Assembly (NCBI RefSeq): GCF_037325665.1
Contig: NC_090246.1
Coordinates: 57,587,177 to 57,651,176, forward strand
DNA length: 64,000 bases
Origin: Littorina saxatilis
Lineage: Eukaryota > Mollusca > Gastropoda > Littorinimorpha > Littorinidae
Reading direction: 5' to 3'
The position numbers and the translations under genes were made by a program. This document shows positions 32,333 through 44,609 of the stretch, piece by piece (position 1 is the first letter of the stretch; each line of letters opens with the position of its first letter). The notes beneath the pieces were generated by a model. That model was not told the origin of the DNA. It saw nothing but the letters and a program-made list of their open reading frames with translations, and did not search any database.

Positions 32333-32344
32333 GTCAGTATATGT

Positions 32345-33388
32345 TCTGTTGGTATGTTTTAGTTTGTGTGTGTATGTGTGTGTGTCTGTCTGTCTGTCCA
32401 TCTGTCTGCGGGTTTGTGTAATGTTACTGGGGGAATGCTTGTAATGAGTTTTAGAATGGGTTCATGAGCTTTTAAAACAAGTCTTTTAAAAGGGAGAACA
32501 ATTTGACCTTGAGTATTTCATATTTTGTTTCACTAAAGTTGTTTTTCTGTTATCCCAAAGATGTGCACTTGGTACTCCATGCAGGTGATGCTATTTTTAG
32601 TTTGTTTTGCTGTTCACCAATTTCCTAAGTATGTACTCAATAACATGAACCGGTGCTGTATTTCATTGATGTATTGTTTGTATTGACAGCATAATTAATC
32701 TGATTTGAAAGAAACGCAATCAAAATTCCAAAGTAAATTATCTTTAGTAAAAAAAATAACATTAAAATAATAATTATTCACAAAAAACACCACATACACT
32801 TCATCTTATAATTTGGTTGGTTTCTGAAAAAGGAAATCAGCATGGAATTCATGTTTACATCCATTTCTAAACATCATTGTCATTCAAAGATGTAGCAGTG
32901 TAGCATTTGACACTACAGCAGAATTATTTTACATTCGTAGCAAGATTGTACTGGTAATTTGGAAATGGGAAACACTCAGTTCTAAAAGCATGCAGATGAT
33001 ATCCCACCGAAGATACTCAGAATGACACTGTCTCAGTTAAACAGAAAACTTTCATACCAGGGTTTGCTTCTATGTAAAGTAGTACATGTATATTGCAACA
33101 GAGTGAGTCTGTTTCTTCATTCAAGTTGGGCATTGTTGTTGTTCAATTGTGTGTCAACAGCTAAGTTATGTATGCAGATGTGAAATTTAATTTGATTGTT
33201 GTTTTTTTCATCCATTTTCCCCCTATTTTCTTGCTTGTTTTATTTGTTAAAATTGTGATAATGCTCAGTAATTTACCGAGAAGAGAGCAGGCAAGATGTT
33301 TTGCAATTTTTACTAATATTTAGTACTTAAAATTACTATGTTGTTGTTATGTGTGATGGACATTTTGAAGGAAAAGAGGTGAATGGAT
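32345..33388. other. No gene seen
   Basis: AT-rich sequence with a short GT/CTGT run near 32,365-32,410. No supportable feature. Confidence 0.4.
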
Positions 33389-33436
33389 TAACCTTCGTGG
33401 TTGAAAACGACGTTAAACACCAAATAAAGAAAGGTG
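33389..33436 (-). mobile_element. Family C 3' tail fragment
   Basis: Only the terminal CTTCGTGGTTGAAAACGACG...CACCAAATAAAGAAAG segment is present, like a strongly truncated retroposed copy. Confidence 0.65.
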
Positions 33437-33532
33437 AATGGATGCAACAGTGTATATGGCCAAGTTAATCTACAGATGATGAGAATGTGTTGCAGTAAAT
33501 GTATTTGAAACAAAATGCAATTAAACATATAA

Positions 33533-33664
33533 AATGGGTTAGTGCATTTGTAAACAGGAATCGCTTGACAAGTGGCCCCCTTCATCCCCCCCTTCCTCGT
33601 CCTGATATGGCTCTGCGTAGTCAGCTGGACGTTAAGCAACAAATAAACAAACAAACAAACAAAC
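33533..33664 (-). mobile_element. Family D short SINE-like repeat
   Basis: Almost identical to 3,177-3,306, with a longer CAAA tail. The close match of two copies 30 kb apart suggests recent activity. Confidence 0.72.
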
Positions 33665-33669
33665 ATATA

Positions 33670-34889
33670 AAAAGCAAGTGAAAGTAAGTTTTGGTGATTT
33701 TTTTGAGAATTTTGTTGTGATTTTTAATTTTTTGCTAATTTATAAAATTGTCTTGCAATTTCTCAGCCAAGGAGCACTTTGCTGGACCGTAAAACATGCA
33801 TGCATGCAGGCACACATACACACACACCACCTCCACAACCACCACTAACAACTACAACACCATTTACAACAACAAAAACAAGAATGGTGAAGAGAAGTGG
33901 AATTTAAATGTGCAAGTTCTGTGCCAGGAAATACATATGATGCAAGATAACTCTTTTTATCTGGTGTGAATTACTTTATTTCAACAAAATATCACATGAG
34001 ATACCAAACAATGATCTCAAAATAACACAGAAACAGACACAAATGTTGCATTGAAATTAAAGCAAAACTTAGTGAAGCTAACTTTTCATCAGAATATCTA
34101 GTAAACAGATCATCTGGTAAAATGTAAAAATCACAGATTTTGAATACTGACCGTGGACATCTAGCAATACAAAACAGAATACCTTTGAAATATCATGAGA
34201 CAATATTTAAATGAATGATAGAACAGCTAATATGTGACATAACTGATTGTTCAAAAGTATATCTGTAAAACAAAGAACACAAAACATAAAGGATGAATAA
34301 TACTGATCAATAGAGTCTTGCACCATACATTTACTAAACAGTTCTGATATTGTGATTGGGAACATGTACCCAGAACAAAGCCACACATTTAAGGCTCATT
34401 TTTGATTACTGCTGAAACTTTAATCGTTCTTCAAGACATATTATTTATCTGATAAATCGAATAGCTGGAACGTAGCGTAACTTTTTACACACAAGTTAAT
34501 GCACTTATGGTGATTTTGATTATAATTCTGATGACACTTTTCTGATAAGAAAAATACTGAACATGCATTGTTAACAGTTTAGTGTGAATAACCTTAGTTG
34601 GCCAAATTTTTTCACAATTCTGATCTTTTAATTTCTGTTTTATTTCAGTCTTCATTTTGGTTGTTTAAAATAGCCATTGTTAACATAGTACGCTTCTTGA
34701 ACATGACTTTTTTTGATGTTCTCCTGTGTCTCTTGGTTTACCACTGTTGCGTGTAGTTCACAGACTGAAAAAAAGTCAAGCAGGGTTTTGATAAAATAAA
34801 ATAAAAACAAGAAACCAAACTTCAAAAGCATACACGATAATAGCATTATCAGTAATCATTCTTGCACACCTGAACAAACATACCTAATA
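33670..34889. other. No gene seen
   Basis: AT-rich sequence without exons or repeats I recognise. Confidence 0.4.
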
Positions 34890-35645
34890 ACAAGTCGCGT
34901 AAGGCGAAATTACTACATTTAGTCATTTAGCTGTGGAACTCACAGAATGAAACTGAACGTAGTCCGCCTTTTCTGTACCTCTCTTTGTTTGAACTTTCTG
35001 AGCGTGTTTTCAATCCAAACATATCATATCTATATGTTTTGAATCAGGAACCGACAAACAATAAGATGAAATTGTTTTTAAATCGATTTCGGAAATTTAA
35101 TTTTTATCATAATTTTTATATTTTTAATTTTCAGAGCTTGCTTTGAATCCAAATATAACATATTTATATGTTTTTGGAATCAAGAAATGATGTAGAATAA
35201 GATGAACGTAAATTTGGATCGTTTTATATAAAAAAAATTTATTACAATTTTCAGATTTTTAATGACCAAAGTCATTAATTAATTTTTAAGCCACCAACCT
35301 GAAATGCATTACCGAAGTCCGGCCTTCGTTGATGATTGCTTTACAAAAATTTCAATCAATTTGATTGAAAAATGAGGATGTGACAGTGCCGCCTCAACTT
35401 TTACAAAAAGCTGGATATGACGTCATCAAAAGTATTTCTCGAAAAAAAGAAAAAAACGTCCGGGGATATCATTCCCAGGAACTCTCATGTCAAATTTCAT
35501 AAAGATCGGTCCAGTAGTTTGATCTGAATCGCTCTACACACACACACGCACAGACAGACACACACACACACACACACATACACCACGACCCTCGTCTCGA
35601 TTCCCCCTCTATGTTAAAACATTTAGTCAAAACTTGACTAAATGT
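34890..35645 (-). mobile_element. Family H repeat, copy 4
   Basis: ACAAGTCGCGTAAGGCG at the left, CA-rich run at about 35,536-35,582, and the hairpin at the right end. Shorter than copy 1 because of internal deletions. Confidence 0.85.
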
Positions 35646-36058
35646 AAAAAGGATATATCACTTACATTTACATGAATATGCAACCTCTGGTATTTAGATG
35701 TGTTTGTCAATCCTTAATGTGTCAAGTCAGGTGTTACTGGTGTGTGTGTGTGTCTCTGTGTGTCTGAGAGAGAGAGGGAAGAGGTGTAAGAGAGTAATTG
35801 AGAAAAAGTGTGTGTGTGTGTGAGTGCGTGGACATGTAAGCCTGCAATATTGCTGTTTGTATACGTGTTTATCAATTAAAGTGTAAAGAGAAAGAGAGTG
35901 TGAGTGTACATGTATGCATGAACTTGTTGGTCTGTCTGTCTGTCTGTCTGTGCATCTGTCAGTGACTGCCCATCTGTCTGTCTTTATGTTTTTCTGACTG
36001 TCTGTGATTTTGCATAATAGTGAGGAGGCAATACCATAGAAATGTGAGTTTCACTTAC

Positions 36059-36128
36059 AGACAGCCTGTTGGGTACCTTCGCAGAATAGGTGACTAGTTG
36101 CTGAGCGCGCACACCTTGGCGTCGTAGC
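36059..36128 (-). CDS. Candidate third coding exon of the unrecognised minus-strand gene
   Basis: Acceptor TTTTGTGTGTGCAG, donor CTGTCT/GTAAGTGA. Its phase fits directly after the exon ending at 39,098: the join stays open through this exon, giving RLRRQGVRAQQLVTYSAKVP and a few more residues. In another frame the same exon reads YDAKVCALSN and stops, so it could instead be the last exon of some other transcript. Uncertain. Confidence 0.35.
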
Positions 36129-36367
36129 CTGCACACACAAAATCACTGGTACGTAGGGTAAGGATTAGAGGATAAGGATAAGATTTGATAAAGTCCTGAG
36201 AGGTTACCCTCACAGAAATTCGGGCTGCTTTCTCCCTGGGGACTGAGCCAACTAAGAACTATCTCCCCGCCCCAAACACAATGTATCTTATTTCCCTTCT
36301 AAACTTTGATCAGAAAAAAAGATTATATGTATTTCTTTTTCATCCGAAGACGATGATTGATTATGGC

Positions 36368-36770
36368 GGGGATATAGCTCAGTTGGTAGCGCGCTGGATT
36401 TGTATTCAGTTGGCCGCTGTCAGCGCGAGTTCGATCCCAGGTTCGGCGGAAATTTATTTCACAGAGTCAACTTTGTGTGCAGACTCTCTTCGGTGTCCGA
36501 ACCACCCCCCGTGTATACTACATTGGGTGTGCACGTTAAAGATCCCACGATTAACAAAAGGGTCTTTCCTGGCAAAATTGCTTAGGCACAGTTAATAATT
36601 GTCTACCATACCCGTGTGACTTGGAATAAGGCCGTGAAAGGTAAATATGCGCCGACATGGCTGCAATCTACTGGCCGTATAAAATTTCATCTCACACGGC
36701 ATCACTGCAGAGCGCCTAGAACTGTACCCACGGAATATGCGCGATATAAGCTTCATTGATTGATTGATTG
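36368..36770 (+). mobile_element. tRNA-derived SINE family A with target-site duplication
   Basis: Complete copy with head (GATATAGCTCAGTTGGTAGC), body and ATTG tail, flanked by ATTATGGC on both sides (36,360-36,367 and 36,771-36,778). Confidence 0.92.
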
Positions 36771-37379
36771 ATTATGGCCCACTCACCACTGTCAGTTTGT
36801 TGTCGTGAGACTCTTCATTTTTGGCATAAGACATCCTAATTCAGTGTGATTTTGGGTACATCTTCAAAAAGTTGAGTTTTTTAAGTTTAAAAGATCACAG
36901 TAACAGCATACTACCAGCACATCTCATGATCTCACTGTAACCTGAAGTTTTGAGTCTTATGGGTGATGTTGTCTGTTGAAAATTCATCTCACTAACAGTA
37001 CAATCATTGATGAGTTCACCACATGTAATCCAAATTTGAATTTTAAGCAAAATAATTTGTTTTTTGTTTTTTTGTTGTTGCTAGCCTGACATTCCCGAAT
37101 TTTGTAAACAGCATATTTTTACCCATTATCACGTGTTTTTTAAATACCATTTGCAACACTGTTTTGTTCTTTATCTTGTCATCATTCAATGAGACTGCTA
37201 TGATCTTTGTTAGGGACTTTAGTCTGTATTTCTAACCTTAATTCTTATCTCTTTTTTTCCATGTCTTTCTTTGGTCTTTCTATGGATGCCATTAATCTAA
37301 CTAGGAGGTCACAAGTCAAGCACGATCAGGACAATCTCTCAAAAACGATGACTTGCTTGCTGGACACTTTGGACATTTC

Positions 37380-37741
37380 TTTCTTTATTTGGCGTTAAAC
37401 GTCGTTTTCAACCACGAAGGTTATATCGCGACAGGGAAAGGGGGGGAGATGGGATAGAGCCACTTGTTAATTGTTTCTTGTTCACAAAAGCACTAATCAA
37501 AAATTTGCTCCAGGGGGTTGCAACGTAGTACAATATATTACCTTACTGGGAGAATGCAAGTTTCCAGTACAAAGGACTTAACATTTCTTACATACTGCTT
37601 GACTAAAATCTTTACAAACATTGACTATATTCTATACAAGAAACACTTAACAAGGGTAAAAGGAGAAACAGAATCCGTTAGTCGCCTCTTACGACATGCT
37701 GGGGAGCATCGGGTAAATTCTTCCCCCTAACCTGCGGGGGG
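37380..37741 (+). mobile_element. Family C repeat, copy 4
   Basis: Full-length match to 22,651-23,036, from TTTCTTTATTTGGCGTTAAA to CCCTAACCTGCGGGGGG. Confidence 0.82.
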
Positions 37742-38899
37742 TGACACTTTTGACAGCACACATAAACTTTACATGTACATGTAAATATGACTCAGACAGA
37801 ATATTACATTGTAGTCACAATGAATGAACAGCCAGCTGTGCAAGTGAGTTTGTCTAATATCTCATGGGGCTTTTTTTTATTATTAAAGGGGAACCTGGTT
37901 TAATTGATATACACATGTTTGGTATTGTTAATCTTTCGAAGAAGGCCAGTGAACAGGAAATCAAACTTTATAAAGCACAAGTTAGAAATCTGTGCACATT
38001 GGGCAATATGTCAGAATATTTGTAAGAATCTGTAGTATTTTGTAATGACATTTTTCCCTTGCAGCTTTTCTTTTTATTATCAACATAGTTATTGTGCAGT
38101 GCTTAAAGATGTTGGTGAAGTCACTCATTTCCGCTTTTCGGACACAAAACACATTGAGACACAAAACAGAAACACAACACATGGATAAAGCGCTCTGTGC
38201 ATAGGAACAAATCAAAACAAATGAACAACAAAGAAACCAAGAAACCAAGACAGACTAAGACAACAACTGAGAACACAATGCACTATTAGAACTGCTTGTG
38301 AACTCCCTGAGACTGCGTGATTTCCAGAACATCTCTAGACTGTTCCGGAACCAAGCTCCAGGCAACAAAACAACCACACGATGAATGATTGATGTGGAAC
38401 CAATAGGCTGCTGTCGGGGAATGAATACTCAATCAACTGCTCATTCTCATGGCTGCAGCCAGTTCATGGCATGAGATCAATACTAACAATGGATCAAGGA
38501 TCTTGACTTTAGTTTACAGCAACACAGAAAGGCTGGCAATTGCTGAGGTTTTCCTTTGGGGGATTAAAGGATTTGTACAAACATGTAGCCTTTCCAGGTT
38601 AGGCGGCAACAGTAATGAGCTAATGAGTTTAGCTTTGTATAATTAAGCTCTGAAGTAATTGGTTTTGCAATACCTAGAGTGTTAATGGCTGAAAGAGATT
38701 TTTGAGGATTTCATTTCAAAAATTCTACCTGATAACACTGAAGTTTGTTTAATGTGTTTTACTTTTTTGATAATGTACTTCCACAATGTTGCCTCCTTTC
38801 TTGTGTTTTCTCTCTTCATATAATAGCCTAATTTGTTAACACTTCTCAGACAATCAAATTCTACATGTGAGACAGACACGTCATTTGTAACAGTACACA

Positions 38900-38901
<2 letters not shown>
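37742..38901. other. No gene seen (probable intron of the minus-strand gene)
   Basis: Lies between the candidate exon at 36,059 and the coding exon at 39,098. No exon with both splice sites and a fitting phase was found. Confidence 0.35.

Positions 38902-38969
<68 letters not shown>
38902..38969. repeat. (CA)n microsatellite
   Basis: About 34 CA units, intronic, about 130 bp downstream (in transcript sense) of the exon at 39,098-39,288. Confidence 0.97.
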
Positions 38970-38972
<3 letters not shown>

Positions 38973-39097
38973 TTGTAGGAATGACTGTGGAAATCTACTA
39001 TCCGGCATCATATCTGTAAACCTCTGAACCACAAGAGTGCATGCATGATTGCAGAACAGAGGACACATTAAACTAAATCTTTGAAACCTTCTCTCAC

Positions 39098-40993
39098 CTG
39101 TCAACAGCAGTTGGACTATGACTTCCATCAAGATCAATCACGGTGCGATCCTTGCACTCTTTCTGATAGGAGTACGGGTCGCTAGTGATGCCAGGTGGAC
39201 TCCCCAACCTCCGCATGTAGCCCGGGGCCTCCGGGTCTTCCATGGGCATCTGTGCCCGGATATCACCCCGGTCCATCAGACTGCCGTCCTGTTGGATTGA
39301 GGAAATAAGAAAATAGACATACAGATGAACCCTCCTTTGAAGAGCCTCTGATTTATGACTTCCCATCTTTGTTTTCTCAGATTTTCTGTTCATTACCTCT
39401 GTAAATTTACCTCAATTTTAAGACTCCCCCCTCTTTTGAGATCCTAAATAGGGGGTTTCATTGTACAGGTATAGATATAGACAACTTTATTTAATTAGAA
39501 AACGGCAAAAATGTAGGAAGGAAATTGTAGAATAGTGGCACGAGTTGGGCGAGGGAGTGAGAGACAGACAGACAGACAGAGAAAAACAGAGAGATTGAGA
39601 CAGAGAGAGAGAGACAAAGACAAAGAGAGAGCCATAGACAGAGACAGAGGGAGAGAGAGAAGAATCTGGTAAAGAGGATGATGGTTAGGAAAGAGATATG
39701 TACATGTATACTAGATGTGGGGCCAAAGTTAGGTGAAAAGGAAGGGAGGGGGAATCCGGAATACAAGAGGAAACCCTGAAGCCAGCGACAATAGGTGTGA
39801 CTGAACCAGAGATAAGATTATCAAGAACCTCTTTCATGCATTATAGATTCTTGATTAAGAATTGCAGACTGCAGATTCCCCACAAAATCTATCTCCATCC
39901 CAAAAGTCCAGCCAGTCAAACATTTTTGTCATCATTTTCATGAGTTTTCATTCACAAGCACCTGGGAAATAAATCTCATGTTCCCCAGGCAATAAATCGA
40001 GGTGGTGATTGGGTTTGAGCTTTCAGGTGAAACGTGGATTGTCAAAGTAAAAGCGATCAGGCTGATTGTTTGATGTGTGGAACCATCGCGGCTTTGGATT
40101 TGTGTTTCCGAGGACAACGATTGTAAGCATTCACTCTCAAAGACCCAATCAATGTTGATAATTACCGCGACGACTCATGGTCAATTTGCAACTTATCTCT
40201 GTAATCACAAAATCCACAACGAAAAGTCATGAACACTTAAAAAGAAAAGAAATATGCTCAACACTTACTGAACTCACACGTAAGATCGCCGCTCTGTACA
40301 TTTTCAGACTGGAAGAAAAGCGTCAACAAGCTACGTTTGACGTCACATACAAGGTTGACGTGTTATCTCGAGCTACTGTGACGATGCTTTGTGGCCCGGA
40401 GTTGGATTCTAAAAATTCGTCTCCCTGTGGGTTATTGTGCATTTTGTTGCACAACCAAAATGATGACAAAAACGATGTTTGGTGGCTTGTCGTCAGACCA
40501 GCATTTTGTTGTTGGTCCTCGGGGAGCATATCGCCTTTCGTCTCATATTTATCAACGGCGGCCTTCGGCCTTGGTCGATAAAGATGAAACAAAAGACGAT
40601 ATGGTCCCTTGGAACAACAAAAAAGCTGGTCTGTCAACAAGCCACCAAACATCTTATAATGTTGCCGCAACATATACAGACAGACTTAGAGACAGACATG
40701 CTGACAGATATGTTGACAGACAAACGGACTGACAGACAGACGGACTGACAGACATGTTGACAGACTGATGGACTGACAGACATGTTGACAGACAGACGGA
40801 CTGACAGACATGTTGACAGACATGTTGAAAGACAGACGGACTGACAGACATGCTGACAGACAGACATGCTGAAGTACAGACAGAAAAATCAAAAAAATCT
40901 TACCATCATGGTCCTCCTGGCATGAGAAGCTCTGTCCAAAACACGTTGTTTGCGACGGCCCTCCTTATGCTCGTTGATACCTGAGCAAGCCAT
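39098..40993 (-). CDS. Unrecognised protein, first two coding exons (5' part of gene)
   Basis: Coding exon 1 is 40,993-40,904 with a strong start context (GCCACCATGG) and donor ATGATG/GTAAGA. Coding exon 2 is 39,288-39,098 with acceptor CAATCCAACAG and donor GACAG/GTGAGAG; phases are 0 and then 2. The 93 residues are hydrophilic: a basic start (KEGRRKQRVLDRASHARRTM) followed by an acidic and proline-containing part (MPMEDPEAPGYMRRLGSPPG, KDRTVIDLDGSHSP). No signal peptide, membrane segment or known domain, so this is probably a cytoplasmic N-terminal tail. The rest of the gene would lie below 39 kb on the minus strand and is not identified with confidence. Confidence 0.7.
39325..39467. mobile_element. 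TTTTAAGAC-family MITE, degraded
   Basis: Contains ACCTCTGTAAATTTACC and TTTTAAGACTCCCCC, as in the copy at 23,484, and a GGGGGTTTCATTGTAC right end. Confidence 0.5.
40676..40875. repeat. GACA-rich tandem repeat beside coding exon 1
   Basis: Alternating blocks of GACAGACATG(C/T)TGACAGACA and GACGGACTGACAGAC. It lies about 30 bp downstream of the donor of the minus-strand exon at 40,904. Confidence 0.9.
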
Positions 40994-41002
40994 GGTGGCG
41001 TG
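40904..41002 (-). CDS. First coding exon of the unrecognised minus-strand gene
   Basis: The acceptor is a long T run followed by ACAG; the exon starts CACGCCACCATGG. Start codon at 40,993-40,991. The presence of an acceptor means that an untranslated exon lies upstream. Confidence 0.72.
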
Positions 41003-41004
41003 CT

Positions 41005-42654
41005 GTAATTTTTTTTTTAAAATTGATATCAATAAATAAATAAATAAATATGAAATTAAACATGAATATCAATAAATTATAAAAATTATATGAAGTATAA
41101 AAATTAAACCAAGTAAGTTTACGGCAAATTATTACACATCATAGTAACTGCTGTTTACAAACAATAGAACAGTATTAATGAATACTGTAATTCACATCTC
41201 TGTGAATCTTCATTTATGAAGACTGCATGCTTCTCTAGCTCTGGAATCAAATAAATGATCTCAGCATTAATCAGACAGTTCATTCAAATGTTTTAAGATG
41301 GGAACTGTCTCAAATGAGAGTATACACAGTTTGATTTCTTGTAGACATGCTATAATCAAGAAAATAGAATTGCATGTTATATAACATTAATTGTCAGTAA
41401 GTACTGGTGTCACATGACTGATGTGAACCAGTTGATTGGCTAATGGCGATGCGCTTAAATCTGTTAGCGCACTCTTGGAGTGCGCTAACTTTTCCACAGA
41501 GCGTATTCTTACGCCCTTTGCCAAAGCGAGACTGTACTCTCATCCTCAGAATTAATTAATGACATGTAGCTTATATTCTCCACTTTACCAAAAAATAACC
41601 ATAAATTTCCTGCGGCTCAAAGCAGAAGTGGTTTTTTTCTGACAGATCGCAGGCGCCTGTGCCACAGTGAATCCCACTGATCTAAAAATAGAAGCGGCTG
41701 TGTCTCTTCCACAATGGTCTCTTCTCGTTTTGACTTGCAAAGATTCTTCGCGATCTCATATGCCGTGTTAGTGGCATGTAGCTTATTAACCATATTACCA
41801 AATGATGAGTTAGTATAAAATTCCCAGCGGAAAACAGAAAACACAAGTGTTATTCCGATAACGTACCAGCTAGACCAGCATTTGAAAGTCGACTCTGTTA
41901 TAGTAGACTACACTGAAATATGACTGCATCAGTTCAGTAAATGAATGGTTTCCGAATTATTATTTCAAGGCAACAACAATCGGAATCGAAAACGTGTAGG
42001 GTTAAGAACGTTTTTACCATGTATAAAACTTATTACCAGCCTGCCTCATGCGTGCAGACGAGCAATTTTTGTTTTTGAAATGAGACTGCAGTTCAGTAGT
42101 TCGATTGCCCTAGCCGCCTAGCAGACGACATAAACCCCGCAGCAAATTAACATGGTGGGCAAATGTGAACAAACAAACGATGGGGATATAATACGTGTAG
42201 AGTTCAGGGCATTCTTACCGTTCATATTTAGTACCAGACTCCCCGATGAGTGAAGATACAACACGAGAAACATACCACATTTACTTTGAAAATGTGCTAA
42301 CCGTGGCCTTGGAGTCAATTCAAGGGGCAACACTCTGCACAGTCAATCTGTTGAAGCTCGATGAAGGTTTTGAATCGCAAATAACTAAGAGCACAGTCCT
42401 TTCTCCGAGTTGAAATGAGGTCTGTATGAAAGATCATCACTTTTTAGCTTAACTCTACTCTGGAATTTACCAACAGAAATTAAAACAAGAGTTTGCGTGT
42501 GACGAAAGCACGACACACTTGAGACAGCCCACACAAAAGTAGATCTGACACAAACCTGACCACACAGTTACGCCTATCCAAATGCGCGTAGCAAAATGTG
42601 TGTTTTGAATCTTCTTTTTTCTCTGGCGGTACTGACAATATCGTTATTGAAACA
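41005..42654. other. No gene seen (probable first intron of the minus-strand gene)
   Basis: AT-rich. A short imperfect inverted repeat lies at 41,440-41,500 (TTAGCGCACTCTTGGAGTGC). No exon supported. Confidence 0.4.
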
Positions 42655-42778
42655 ATCCCAGTGCACTAAGGGATTTATAGAGCAAATCTCGAAAATAATT
42701 ATTGAACTCAGCGCTATGTGCTTCGTTCAATAATGAATTTTCTCGATTTGCTCTATAAATACCTTAGTGCACTGGGAT
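42655..42778. mobile_element. Palindromic MITE, 124 bp
   Basis: Arms of about 54 bp read ATCCCAGTGCACTAAGGGAT and onward, with GAGCAAATCTCGA near the centre, separated by about 15 bp. The arms match with only a few differences, including near-identical AGTGCACT ends. Confidence 0.85.
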
Positions 42779-43518
42779 GTCTCAATAACTGTTCAAATTG
42801 CACATATTGCAAATGAAATCTATAACCACCGGAAATATATTCCTTGATTGTGTGTGTGCAATCATGCGCATAAAACTATATGAGTGCATGTGCAGCTTTC
42901 TGAGAGGCTAAGTAACCAAACAACGTTTTAAACCTATTGCAGGCCATATGCCATGAACTTAACTTTATAGAATCTTTGAAAGATTTATCCGTGCCAGAAA
43001 ACACAATTCTAACTAAATTTCTGTGCTGAATTATGCTCCAAATTTGACATTTTCCTCTGAAAAACAAAACAAAACACAAACAAAAAACGTCGGCAAACTC
43101 CATATACATCTCTTTAAATCCCCGGACAGTTAAAGGGCCCATCTAGAGTGTTCCAGATAAACTATCATAAAGCCAACAAACTTACAAAGCTTGTTCATCA
43201 AGACAGCAACCATTAATTCACACGGTATCCCCATGTTCGCACTTATCACAGAAATACAATGAGCTCCGGTGAACGAGAGGTCAGTTCAGCCTAGACCATT
43301 CCAATCAAGTGGTCTCAGTGTAGTAGCAGTGGTCGATACTTATCAGCGAACGCTGTAGAAATGTCGTTTCGGTTACACTTCGAGTCAATGAAATCACACG
43401 ACTCGCCAAAAACTCCAACAAACGACAGAGGCTGCGAAAGGGCTTAAAAAAGGAAACATTGTTACGTACAAAATGACTCAATGAAGTCTTGTCTGGATAA
43501 GGATAAGAATGTACTTAC

Positions 43519-43740
43519 TGTCAGAGGAGCGGAAAGTGACAGGTAGAGGACGCAAGGTCTTACAACGGATCAGCCAACCCTGTTGCCAAGCACGCTCCGA
43601 GTGTCCGATTGTATCAGGGGGCGCAACTCATTCCAAACCTTGCTGCGGATCCACGATTGGTCAGCGGGAGCCGCCGGACGACACAGATGCGCAAAACAAC
43701 GTGCGGTGTGTGTATGTGTGTGTGTGAGGGTACTGACAAA
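43519..43740 (-). promoter_or_regulatory. Possible promoter and untranslated first exon of minus-strand gene
   Basis: The minus strand has a strong donor, CTCTGACA/GTAAGTAC, at 43,519. Upstream is a locally GC-richer stretch with a CCAAT-type motif (GCTGACCAATCGTGG on the minus strand, about 43,647-43,661). No TATA box is evident. Pairing with the acceptor at 41,002 is inference. Confidence 0.3.
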
Positions 43741-44206
43741 GAGTTTGCTTTAGAAGTGCCTGTATACTGTAGCATTTTGAAGGCCTAGCAGCATTCCATC
43801 TGCCCAGTATGAGTCCAGTAGAACAAGTTAAGTCTGTGCTCAATGTATGCATATCTGAACTGATAGTGATAGGTAAATACTAAAATTGATGTTTACGGTT
43901 TGGGCTTCCTTTGTGACTATGCAGTATGCTTTTATTAATTTGATTCTAATTTGTTGTTACTGTTTTCTTCCCGTGAACATTTTCAGCTGTTTATGCACAA
44001 CTGTCAGGTGTTTAAGCTACGCAAACTTATAGGTTTTCTGTTTTTAAAAACAGATCATTTATATAATTATTTCACACACACACAACACGAACAGAGAGGG
44101 CAAGACAGAGAGAGATAGTAAGAGCGGGAAAGATTGACGGAGAGATATATATTAACACTTCAACAATTCATTTTTTGATTGTTTATTCAACACTGTTAAT
44201 TTTAAC

Positions 44207-44361
44207 GGAGTGGCTAACGGCACGATATCGTTTGGCTAGCAAATATATGCTAGCGGCACGATATCGGATATAAAGCAAATTCGAGGGCTTGGATGCTAGC
44301 GAAACGATATCGTACGCGAAGCAACTGTGAGAGCTTGGATGCCAGCGAAACGATATCGGAT
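44207..44361 (+). repeat. MULE left end: TIR plus subterminal CGATATCG repeats
   Basis: Four CGATATCG palindromes at 44,223-44,230, 44,259-44,266, 44,305-44,312 and 44,351-44,358. The inner two belong to a direct repeat with GCTTGGATGC(T/C)AGCGAAACG. Confidence 0.93.
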
Positions 44362-44609
44362 CCTTTCTTGTTCTCATTGTTGTTGTTCTCACAATCAACA
44401 TTTTCATTGGCATAGGCATAGGCATTTTTTGTTGTTGTTGAGTTGAGCATTTATTTCCGTCACTTCCGGTTTATGAGAAAAATGTTCCGATCCCAGCGCG
44501 GCTCTCTCTCTCTCTCTCTCCCACCTCCTTCCTCTCCTCACATTGAGTTTCTCTGCCTCCTTGACATGTGTGTGTGTGTGTGTGTGTGTCATGGATGTGG
44601 GTGTATGTA

